From Candidatus Parabacteroides intestinigallinarum (GTDB taxonomy: Bacteria; Bacteroidota; Bacteroidia; Bacteroidales; Tannerellaceae), in contig DXEN01000041.1 in assembly GCA_019114945.1 (NCBI GenBank), forward strand, positions 1 to 64,000: a DNA stretch of 64,000 nt, in the 5' to 3' direction. Position 1 is the first letter of the stretch, and each line of letters starts with the position of its first letter. Positions 10,856 to 19,100 of this stretch are shown piece after piece. The notes under the pieces are model-generated. The model worked only from the letters and a program-made list of their open reading frames with translations. It made no database searches and had not been told where the DNA came from. A program made the position numbers and the translations under genes.

Positions 10856-11275
10856 TTATTGAATCGTCACGGTACGGGAGCCATCGGCGTTCTCGGAAAG
10901 CGTAACGGCCACCACGTCGCCCGGCAAGAGCTCCTCCACTTTCTCCGGCCACTCAATGAAGCACAACGCCCCGCTATAGAAATAATCCTCGGTGCCGATA
11001 TCCTCCGCCTCGCTCAATTTGTTGACACGATAGAAATCGAAATGATAGATCAACTCGCCCGTCGTATCGCTCCGGTACTCGTTGATGATGGCGAACGTAG
11101 GGCTATTGATGACGTCCTCCACGCCCAATTCCTCGCAAATCGCCTTGATAAAAGTTGTCTTACCCACGCCCATCGGCCCGTAGAAAGCGAACACCGTCCG
11201 ATCGTCCATCCCGGCGATGAACTCCCGCGCCGCCTCGCGTATCGACTCCACGTTCTTTATTTGTATCGTACTCAT
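10856..11275 (-). CDS. tsaE: tRNA t6A biosynthesis ATPase TsaE
   Basis: TsaE is the ATPase that works with TsaB and TsaD to place the threonylcarbamoyl group on A37 of ANN-decoding tRNAs. The 139-aa protein has the family length. A Walker A motif GPMGVGKTT is at residues 33-41, and the conserved SPTF and HFDFYR segments follow, then [13 protein letters not shown] near the end. The start is MSTIQIKN. It lies 79 bp after porX and 12 bp before the Imm17-like gene, all on the minus strand, so the three are probably one transcript. Confidence 0.95.
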   Translation of the reverse strand: MSTIQIKNVESIREAAREFIAGMDDRTVFAFYGPMGVGKTTFIKAICEELGVEDVINSPTFAIINEYRSDTTGELIYHFDFYRVNKLSEAEDIGTEDYFYSGALCFIEWPEKVEELLPGDVVAVTLSENADGSRTVTIQ

Positions 11276-11354
11276 CCTTGTTTGACTTGACTAAACTTTA
11301 TTTCCCCCGCGAAAATACGCAAACCCCTATCATCCACCAAAGGCAAGCGCCTTT

Positions 11355-12905
11355 TTATTTCGGCTCCATCGTGATAAAGGGCACCAGCATCTCCTCCATC
11401 GAGATTCCCCCGTGCTGGAAGGTGTTCTTATAATAGGAGACATAATAATTATAATTGTTCGGATAGGCGAAGAAACGCTCGCCCGACGCGAAGATGTACT
11501 TGCTGCTCAAGTTCGGCGAGGGCAGGCCCACCTTCTCCGGATCGCGGATCTCGAACACCTCCCGCGGGTTATAGCTCAGGTTCTTGCCCACCTTGTAGCG
11601 CAGGTTGGTATTCGTGTTCTTGTCGCCTATCACCCGGATCGGGTCGTTCACGCGGATCGTCCCGTGGTCGGTGGTCAGGATTACCTTCCCGCCCCGCTCG
11701 GCGATACGATTGAACAGGCCGAGCGTCGAGGAATGGCGGAACCACGACTTCGTGAGGCTCCGGTAGGCCGCCTCGCTTTGCGCCAGCTCGCGGATCATCT
11801 TGCTCTCCGTCCGGGCGTGCGAGAGCATATCCACGAAGTTGAGCACGATCACGTTCAGCTGGTTGCGCGCCAACGAGGGAATCGAGGCCAGCAGCTTCTC
11901 CCCGTATTGCGAATCGTACACCTTATTATAGGAGAACGTGTATTTCTTCCGGAAACGGTCGATTTGCGTCTGTATCAGCGGAGCCTCGTTCAGGTTCTTG
12001 CCCTCCTCGCTCTCCTCGTCCACCCACAGGTCCGGGAACATCCGCTCGATCTGGGCGGGCATCAGGCCGGAGAAGATCGCGTTGCGCGCGTATTGCGTAG
12101 CGGTCGGGAGGATGCTGTAATACAGGCTCTCGTTGAAAGAGAACATCGGGGCGAGCAACTCCTTCACGACGCGCCACTGGTCCAGCCGGAAATTATCGAT
12201 GAGGATGAAGAACACCTTCTCGCCCTTGTCCAGCATCGGGAAGACACGCTTCTTGAACAGGTCCGGGCTCATCAACGGGCGGTCGTCCGGATCGCGTATC
12301 CAGTCCTCGTAGTTCTTCTTCACGAACTTGGCGAAAGCGTTGTTCGCCTCCTCCTTCTGCATCCGGAGCATATCGAGCATCGCCACCTGGCTGTTCTCCA
12401 GTTCCAGCTCCCAATACACCAGCTTCTTGTACAGGTCCATCCACTCGTCGGCCGTCAGCGAGTCGTTGATGCGCGTGCCGATGCGGGCGAACTCCTGTTG
12501 GTAGCCCACGGTGGCGGCCTCGGATATGATCACGTTCTTGTGCACGTTCTTCTTGATGGAAAGCAGCAGCTGGTTGGGGTTGACCGGCTTGATCAGGTAG
12601 TCGGCTATCTTGTTGCCGATCGCCTGGTTCATGATGCTCTCCTCCTCGCTCTTGGTCACCATCACGACCGGCACGTTCGGGGCTATCTCCTTGATTTGCG
12701 ACAACGTCTCCAGCCCCGTCAGGCCCGGCATGTTCTCGTCGAGGAAAATAATGTCGAACGCCTGCTCGCGGCAGCAATCAATCGCGTCCTGCCCGCTCAC
12801 CACCGGCACCACCTCGTATCCCTTCTCCCGCAAGAACATCATGTGCGGCTTCAGCAAGTCGATCTCATCGTCCGCCCAAAGCACCCTGTCTTTCCTCGTC
12901 GCCAT
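11355..12905 (-). CDS. porX: PorX-type response regulator with PglZ phosphatase-like domain
   Basis: A 516-aa two-domain regulator. Residues 1-125 form a CheY-like receiver: acidic pocket Asp12-Asp13, phospho-acceptor Asp56 in FLDENMPG, and the conserved Lys in LIKPVNP. The rest is a PglZ/alkaline-phosphatase-fold effector, with metal-site motifs IDNFRLDQW and TTDHGTIRV. In Porphyromonas and Flavobacterium, PorX with the PorY kinase controls the type IX secretion system; its effector domain is reported to act on phospho-substrates rather than as a classic DNA-binding output. sprA lies downstream on the same strand. The kinase is not in this window. Confidence 0.93.
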   Translation of the reverse strand: MATRKDRVLWADDEIDLLKPHMMFLREKGYEVVPVVSGQDAIDCCREQAFDIIFLDENMPGLTGLETLSQIKEIAPNVPVVMVTKSEEESIMNQAIGNKIADYLIKPVNPNQLLLSIKKNVHKNVIISEAATVGYQQEFARIGTRINDSLTADEWMDLYKKLVYWELELENSQVAMLDMLRMQKEEANNAFAKFVKKNYEDWIRDPDDRPLMSPDLFKKRVFPMLDKGEKVFFILIDNFRLDQWRVVKELLAPMFSFNESLYYSILPTATQYARNAIFSGLMPAQIERMFPDLWVDEESEEGKNLNEAPLIQTQIDRFRKKYTFSYNKVYDSQYGEKLLASIPSLARNQLNVIVLNFVDMLSHARTESKMIRELAQSEAAYRSLTKSWFRHSSTLGLFNRIAERGGKVILTTDHGTIRVNDPIRVIGDKNTNTNLRYKVGKNLSYNPREVFEIRDPEKVGLPSPNLSSKYIFASGERFFAYPNNYNYYVSYYKNTFQHGGISMEEMLVPFITMEPK

Positions 12906-12945
12906 ATTCGTATCCCAATTTATTCGTTCATACTCGTGTCGCTCA

Positions 12946-12976
12946 CAAATGTAGGAATCTTCTTCCGAAATAACAA
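12946..12976 (-). promoter_or_regulatory. porX promoter
   Basis: On the minus strand a TTG is followed after 20 nt by TACATTTG, a perfect TAnnTTTG -7 box, 40 bp before the porX ATG. This is the best promoter in the porX-tsaE-Imm17 block. Confidence 0.6.
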
Positions 12977-13009
12977 CGAGGCGCGCCGGATGTTTCGTAT
13001 ACGCTTCCG

Positions 13010-13039
13010 TTTATTAAACACTTTTTATTCGTATCTTCG
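13010..13039 (+). promoter_or_regulatory. Promoter of the first toxin-antitoxin operon
   Basis: TTT, 19 nt, then TATCTTCG, 30 bp before the antitoxin ATG. The string TTCGTATCTTCGCGA is shared exactly with the promoter region of the second toxin-antitoxin operon near 47.56 kb. Confidence 0.4.
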
Positions 13040-13069
13040 CGAATGGAAACATCAAAAAGCGGATAGATT

Positions 13070-13282
13070 ATGGAAACGACGACAACCCCTTCCTTGAGAA
13101 CATTCGAGGTAACGATACCGGAGCAATACACCGATACGTTGAAACAATTCATCAAGGCGCTGAAAGGAAAGATAAAAGCAGAGAAGAAAACAGGCCTCGA
13201 CGAGGCGCTGGAAGACGTGAAAGCCGGGCGGGTGTACCGGGCTCAAAGTACAAAAGACCTCATGGAACAAATTTTAGGATGA
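13070..13282 (+). CDS. Type II antitoxin (YafQ partner)
   Basis: A 70-aa protein with an N-terminal region resembling a small DNA-binding dimerisation unit (TFEVTIPEQYTDTLKQF), a Lys-rich middle, and a C-terminal tail (AQSTKDLMEQILG) of the sort that wraps a RelE-fold toxin. Identification rests mainly on position: its TGA overlaps the toxin ATG (ATGATGA, 4 bp), the usual coupling in such pairs. With the toxin broken, this antitoxin is probably an orphan that may still act as a repressor. Confidence 0.75.
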   Translation: METTTTPSLRTFEVTIPEQYTDTLKQFIKALKGKIKAEKKTGLDEALEDVKAGRVYRAQSTKDLMEQILG

Positions 13283-13557
13283 TGAGATATTCAATCAGTT
13301 ATACCAAGAAATTCAAGAAAGATTTACGTCTTTGCAAAAAGAGAGGATATAATATGGAGTTGTTCGAACAAGTATCCACATTGCTTGAAACGACTGGCTC
13401 CCTGCCTCCCGAGTATCGTCCCCACAAATTATCCGGCAAATACGCCGGGCTGTGGGAATGCCATATCCAAAGCGATTAGTTGCTAATCTGGAGCCAAGAC
13501 GACACGGAACTCACCTTGCTCCTGACCGATACCGGTACGCACGCGGACTTGTTCTAA
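13279..13557 (+). pseudogene. yafQ: YafQ-family mRNA interferase toxin with in-frame stop
   Basis: RelE-fold toxin that cleaves mRNA on the ribosome. The reading frame has 92 sense positions but is broken by TAG at codon 67 (13477-13479), directly after GLWECHIQSD. In YafQ relatives this position is a conserved Trp (CHI.PDWLL), so a TGG-to-TAG change is the simplest explanation. The frame then continues intact through LLIWSQDDTELTLLLTDTGTHADLF to its natural TAA, so the lesion is a single recent base change. The product would lose the C-terminal strand and the catalytic His of the TGTH motif, so it should be inactive unless the stop is read through. Confidence 0.85.
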
Positions 13558-13575
13558 CCGCCTCCCTCTTATTTA

Positions 13576-13795
13576 TACCGCGGTAAAAAGGGCATTCGAG
13601 CCCTCGAAAACGCTTTCTACCGCGGTAAAAACCATTTCCGACGGGTCAAAAGTCATTTTTACGCGCGTAGAAGGCACCTTCCAGACATCGAAAGTCATTT
13701 TTACTCCGGTAAAAAGGGCATTCAGGCCCTCGAAAACGCTTTTTACCGCGGTAGAAACCATTTCCGACGGGCCAAAGGCCGTTTTTACGCGCGTA
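13576..13795. repeat. Palindrome array A, 42-bp period
   Basis: Six evenly spaced palindromic 10-mers start at 13576, 13618, 13660, 13702, 13744 and 13786, exactly 42 bp apart. Cores are TACCGCGGTA (three), TACGCGCGTA (two) and TACTCCGGTA. Spacers alternate among related sequences (AAAGGGCATTC.., AAACCATTTCC..), giving a 126-bp higher-order repeat. The last core touches the tamA-like stop codon. It fills the convergent gap between the YafQ remnant and that gene. Confidence 0.9.
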
Positions 13796-16123
13796 TCAGA
13801 AGGGATAGCCGATCGCGAAGTGGTATCCCATGCCTTCCTTGAAGCGCGGGATGTTGTAATAGCCCTTTTTCCCGGTATCGTAAGGGAGGTGCAAGCCGAT
13901 GCCCACGTCGAAACGGATAACGATGAACGAGAGGTCGTAGCGCAGGCCGAACCCCGTGCCCAGCGCCAAGTCGTTGAGGAAGCTGCCCCATTTCAATTGC
14001 CCGCCGGGGCGCCCCTCGTCCTGCCGCAAGAGCCAGATATTCCCGCAATCGAGGAAGGTGGCGCCGTGCAGGTCTCCCAAGATAGGGAAACGGTACTCCA
14101 GGTTCGCCTCGAACTTGATGTCGCCCGTACGGTCGATATAGGCGTATTGATTGTCCGCGCTATTTTGGAAATAACGCCCGGGGCCGATGCTGCGGATCGT
14201 GAACGCGCGGATGCTGTTCGCCCCGCCGATGTAGAACTGCTCGTTGTACGGCGAGGTGCGGGCGTTGCCGTAACTGTAAATCGCCCCCGCCATCACACGC
14301 CCCACCAGGTGCTGCTTCTTGCCCAGGTCGTAGTCGTAGCGGGCCTCCAGGATCCCTTTCAGGAACTGGGCGAAGGGGTTGCCGAGCAGTTTTTTCCCCT
14401 CCTTGCCAAAGCGCTCGCCCGCCAGCGCGTAGAGCCCGTTCACGACGAGCCCCGCCTGCGTGACCGAGGCTTGCCACCACAAGTGGTGCGCGCGGTCGGT
14501 CAAGGGCGAGTCGTCGTACGTATAGGTGTAACTCATCGAGGGCACGAACTGGTCCTGCAAGCTCTCCTTCAAGGCCCGGTTCACGTTGGTGATGCTATCG
14601 AACTCCGCCGTCGTGCGCTGGAGCAGGTTGTAAGCCAGCTTGAACGGCGTGACCGAGTGGCGCGACGTGGCCGAGGGCTGGAACTCGTAAGCCGCCTCCC
14701 CGCCAAAGGCCAGGAGCTTGAAGAAGCGGGCGCGGTTCATCTGGTCGGCGTAAAGGCGGAAAGTGGTGGCGGCGGGCATGTCCATGTCGCGGCGCCCCCA
14801 CGCGGGGAACAAGACGCGGGGAAAGGTCAACGTGGTAGACAATCCCAGCTCGTAGCTGTTTATTTTCGAGCTGTTATCGTCCAGCTTGTTCCCGGTCTGC
14901 CACTCGTAGGAGCCGCGCAACTTGACGCCGAACGTCTCGCCCCCGCCAAAGATATTGCGCTTCGTCACGCTAAACACCGCGCCCGGCCCCACTTGGTCGT
15001 TGCTCTTCGCCGTGACGTTCAGCTCCAGCTCCCCGTCCAACGGCAGGTCGTAAGCCGCGTTGACGCGTAGGTCGAGCGTATCCTGCCGGCGCGTGGTGTC
15101 GCGCGGAGCGTAGCTCAGCTCCGTATAGCGGAAAATGCCCAGCCGCGCGAGCGCCGTTTGCGTACGCTCCTGCGCCCGCTGGCTATACAGATCGCCCGGC
15201 TTGAGATAAAGCCGCTTGTAAAGGACGGAGGGGCGCACCCGCAGCTTGCCCTCGTAGTGAACCGTCAGGTTCTTGTAGCGAACCGAGTCGGTAGGCGGCT
15301 CGTTGTTGTAACCATTCAGCCAAACGGATATGTCGCCCAGGCGCCACGTGCGCAGCGCCGTGCGGGGAAGGCTCTCCTTGGGGGCGACGCGCAGCGTCAC
15401 CTTGCCGGGCACGAGGGTGGTATCCGCCTGATAGGTAATGAAGTCGGGGCGGAAGTAATAATAGCCGTTGTCGCGGAGCATCGACGAGATACGCTCCCGC
15501 TCGGCCTGCAGCCGGACCACGTTGAAGGGGTCGCCCGTCCGCAGGAGACGCTCGCCGGCGGTGGCGTCGATCAGCGAGTCCGCCCGGTGGCGGATGTGGA
15601 CGTACTCCACGCTGTCCAGCGTGTACGGATGATTCATGGTAATCGTGTACGCCAGCTTGGCCTTCCGGGGATTCTTCTCGTCGGGGATTACCTCGAACGC
15701 GCTCTCCCCCTGGAAATAGCCATACTCGTTCAGCAGGTTCCGGGCCACCTTGACGCGCACCTCCGGATTCACGGTGGAGATGAGCACCGGCTTCGCCGCC
15801 AATTTCCGGAAGATCCATTTCCCCAATTTCCCCTCCTTGTTGACGAACGCGTTGTACACCCACAAGCCGAACGGGAAAGGCACGCGCAAGGAGGAGCTTC
15901 CCAGCAAGGCGTTGTTCGGCGGATACGCCAAGGCGGCCTCTATCTCGTCCATCGTCGCCTCGCCGGCCTTGCTCTCGTCGGCGTTCTCCACCTTTATCTC
16001 CTCGATCCCGGTATAAAGAACCTCTCCCTCGGGCAGGTTGCGCGTGGTGGAGCAGGCGGAGAGGAGCAGGCCGAGCGTCACGGCCAGTCCTACAAACATT
16101 CGTCCAATCAACCCCTTACTCAT
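13796..16123 (-). CDS. TamA/BamA-family outer membrane assembly protein (lipoprotein type)
   Basis: A 775-aa Omp85-family protein. It has a lipoprotein signal (LLLSACST, Cys24), POTRA-like repeats in roughly residues 30-400, and a C-terminal surface-antigen barrel ending HFAIGYPF, with the motif SIRAFTIRSIGPG characteristic of the Omp85 lid region. The lipid anchor at the N-terminus is a Bacteroidetes feature, unlike proteobacterial TamA. It overlaps the TamB stop by 4 bp (ATGA), so the two are translationally coupled and probably act together in outer-membrane protein insertion or lipid transport. A second paralogue is at 28235-30583. Confidence 0.88.
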   Translation of the reverse strand: MSKGLIGRMFVGLAVTLGLLLSACSTTRNLPEGEVLYTGIEEIKVENADESKAGEATMDEIEAALAYPPNNALLGSSSLRVPFPFGLWVYNAFVNKEGKLGKWIFRKLAAKPVLISTVNPEVRVKVARNLLNEYGYFQGESAFEVIPDEKNPRKAKLAYTITMNHPYTLDSVEYVHIRHRADSLIDATAGERLLRTGDPFNVVRLQAERERISSMLRDNGYYYFRPDFITYQADTTLVPGKVTLRVAPKESLPRTALRTWRLGDISVWLNGYNNEPPTDSVRYKNLTVHYEGKLRVRPSVLYKRLYLKPGDLYSQRAQERTQTALARLGIFRYTELSYAPRDTTRRQDTLDLRVNAAYDLPLDGELELNVTAKSNDQVGPGAVFSVTKRNIFGGGETFGVKLRGSYEWQTGNKLDDNSSKINSYELGLSTTLTFPRVLFPAWGRRDMDMPAATTFRLYADQMNRARFFKLLAFGGEAAYEFQPSATSRHSVTPFKLAYNLLQRTTAEFDSITNVNRALKESLQDQFVPSMSYTYTYDDSPLTDRAHHLWWQASVTQAGLVVNGLYALAGERFGKEGKKLLGNPFAQFLKGILEARYDYDLGKKQHLVGRVMAGAIYSYGNARTSPYNEQFYIGGANSIRAFTIRSIGPGRYFQNSADNQYAYIDRTGDIKFEANLEYRFPILGDLHGATFLDCGNIWLLRQDEGRPGGQLKWGSFLNDLALGTGFGLRYDLSFIVIRFDVGIGLHLPYDTGKKGYYNIPRFKEGMGYHFAIGYPF

Positions 16124-19100
16124 TCTTCCTCCTCGTTTATGGGTTTTACCCTTGTTTTCTTGAAATTGAACAACTCGCGGAGACGCATCATCTTCCGGCG
16201 CAACACGACGCCGGCGCCCGTCTCCGTAATCTCGCCCTCCAGCAGGCTCTCGTAGTTCTTGTTATGGAACAGCTTGACGTAGCGCGAGCCGCTGTTGTCC
16301 AGCCGGTACTCGACGGACACGTTGTCGATGAACGGCTGCGCCTGCCCGTTGTTGATATTCTCGCCGGTAGAGATGCGCCCGCCCAGCACGACCCGTATCC
16401 GGTCGTTGTAGAATCGCTTGGCGAAGCGGAACGAATAGTCGGTACGCGTGCCGCCACCGGCGTCGCTGTTGTCGTCGTACGTCTCCATGCCGAAGCTGAT
16501 GTCCACGGTCTTCAAGGCGTTCCCCGCGATATTGTTGATCTCGCCCTGCAGGAAACTCGTGAGGGCGTCACCCATATCGAGGTTCACCTTGCCGCCGCTA
16601 CCGCCGCCCAGGTACATGCCGGTGACGAGCATACTGACCGCCAGCTTGGCCCGCTCCTCCGCGCCCTTGGCGGTCAGTTCCTCTTGCATCGCCAAGTCCT
16701 CGGGAGCCTCCAGGGTGAATTGCAGGCCCAGGTTCTCCAGCCGTTGCGTCAGCTCGATGCCCACGTCAAAGTTCACCAGGCGCGGCGACGATTGCCCGGC
16801 CGGAGTCACGGACGTACGCACCCGCTCCGTGGCGACGAGGTTCAGCGTCGGGTCCATCGGGTCGCCCGTCCACTGCACGAAGCTGCCCTCCGCCACGTTA
16901 AATTCCTTCAACGGGATAACCGGGATGGAGTACTTGATCGTCCCGCCCGAAAGCGTATAGCGTCCGTTCAGGAACATATCGCCTTGCGGCGTGTACTGGA
17001 AGGAGAGGTCGCCCCCGCCCTCCAGGTTGACGTGATTCGACTGGTCGGAGCTCAAATCCACGTTGGCCTGCACGGCCGGGTCGATACGGATTGTCATCAA
17101 CATATCCATCCCGCCCATCGGCAACGGTGGCTTGCGAGGCATCCGCCGCTTCACGGTGTCGGCGAACGAGGTGAAAGTGACCAAGCCCGACATCCGGTCC
17201 TGCACGGTGAGCGGAGAGTCTTTCAGCACGTACGTGATGTTCGTCCCTCCCAGCAAGCGCAGGTCGCCGCGCATCGTCAAGGCGTCCAGAGGCCCTCGCA
17301 CGGTAGAGTTCAAGCCGACGAACAACTTGCCGTACACCAGGCTCTCCGGCGTCCGTTTCGCGTTCAGCAGCTGCACGTTGTCGGCGGTCAGGGACAGGTC
17401 GGCGGTCATACGGGAGAGATTGGAGAAATCGACCTCGCCATCGATCAGGAACGGCGTCTGGTCGGCGGCGTAAATCCCATACCGGTCGAACAGGACCCGG
17501 TTTTCCTGAATCTGGATCCGCTTGTCATCGAAACGGAAGGAGGAACCCACCGCGCCAATATACACCGAGGCCGTATCGAGCCGCAAGGAGCCATCCACCT
17601 TCGGCCGGCCGCTCGTACCGCCGACAGAGAGTCTCCCTTCCAGATAGCCCGCCATGCGCGCCATGTCGTCGGGAATGAACGGATTCGCCATGTCCAAGGG
17701 GAAACGGAGAAAGTCGATGTCTCCGGTAACCTCGTCCGACGCTCCCTGATACAATGCGGTGATCGCGCTTATCTCCTCCCCGTCGCGGAAGAGATGCGCG
17801 TCCGCTTGATGGCTTCCCTGGGACAGGGGCAAATAAATCGCGTTCAGCAACAGCTCGCCCACCCGCTCGTTCTCGTAATACAAATCGTCGATATTCAGGT
17901 CCGCCGCCACCAAGAAAGACGTATCGGAGGGAGCGTATTGCAAATCCGCGCTCAGAATGCCTTCCATCGCGGGAAGATAGCTCAGCGCTTCGGAGAGCAC
18001 TCCCAAGTCGATATGCCCCAACTCCACATGCACCTCTTCCATCCCCGCGCGTTCCTCCAACGAATGGATCCACAAAGAAGCTCCGCCCTTTCCTGTCAAG
18101 CGCAGGTCCGCCCCGATGTCCTTCACGCTCCGGTACGTGACGTAATTATCCGGATTCAAGCGAAACGGCTGGAACGCGATAACCGGCTCGTCGGGAAACA
18201 GATGGAAACGGATGCCGTCGGGCACCTTGTCGGCCCGGACGCCCAGTAGCAATCCCGTACGCCCTTCTCCATCCCTCAGGGAGAGTCGGGCGTCCACGTA
18301 TCCCCTGCGTATCTGTCCGTCCAAACGCGCGTCGAAAGGCATTTGCTTCCGATAGGGATTCTTGACGACTCGCGCGTCGTAAAGCAGTCCCAACGAGTCT
18401 TGATAGACTCGCGCTTGAATCGTATCGACCAGCAAGGTGTCTCTCGCCAAGTCGAACAAGGAGGCGTCCATGCGCACGCCCGTCGCGGGCGATGTATACG
18501 CGTTCAGGGCTAAGGATTCGAATTCCGTGTAATACGCTTGCAGGAAATTGTATATCGGGTTGTCTTTTCCGGCTTTCACGTTCAGGGAAAGCTCCGGCAA
18601 TAGCGGACGCAGCGATTCGAGGTTCACGGTAGAGTCGCGCTCCAGCTGGCTCGCGATCTCGCTCGACACACGCGTGAAATGGTCGGCGAGATGATGTACG
18701 CAATCGTTGCCGGTCAAGACGATGCCCAAATCGCCCGCGTGGAAAGATACGCGGGTCGTATCCGCGTCGGTATGAGCGTGTAATATCAATGTTTTGGGAT
18801 GGAAACGCCCCCGGGAAGTGGCGAGCTCCCAGTTACCCAGCGTCACGTCCAGCGTGTTGTTCTCGTCCATATCGCTCGCCGCCTCCGCGAACAATTGGAA
18901 AGAGGTAGCGAGTGTGTCAGGCGTCAGACGCAGGCCCCGCAGGTCGAGGTTCTCCACGTCGGCGATAAGCATGGCTTTGACATCGTTCGCATGAAGCGTG
19001 GCGTTCAGCGACAGGTCCATCTCGGCCAGCGGATAGGCGCTCAACAAATCCAGTTTCAAGAGATGCTCCTCCAGCGCCCCCGCGACCGTCACGTCTGATA

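Noticed and set aside
13573-13761. 62-aa ORF of repeated peptides on the minus strand
   Set aside because: It is the 42-bp DNA array read in frame (14-codon period); no start context or signal.
16264-18249. 661-aa open frame opposite tamB
   Set aside because: Shadow frame created by GC-rich codons; no homology pattern and no promoter.
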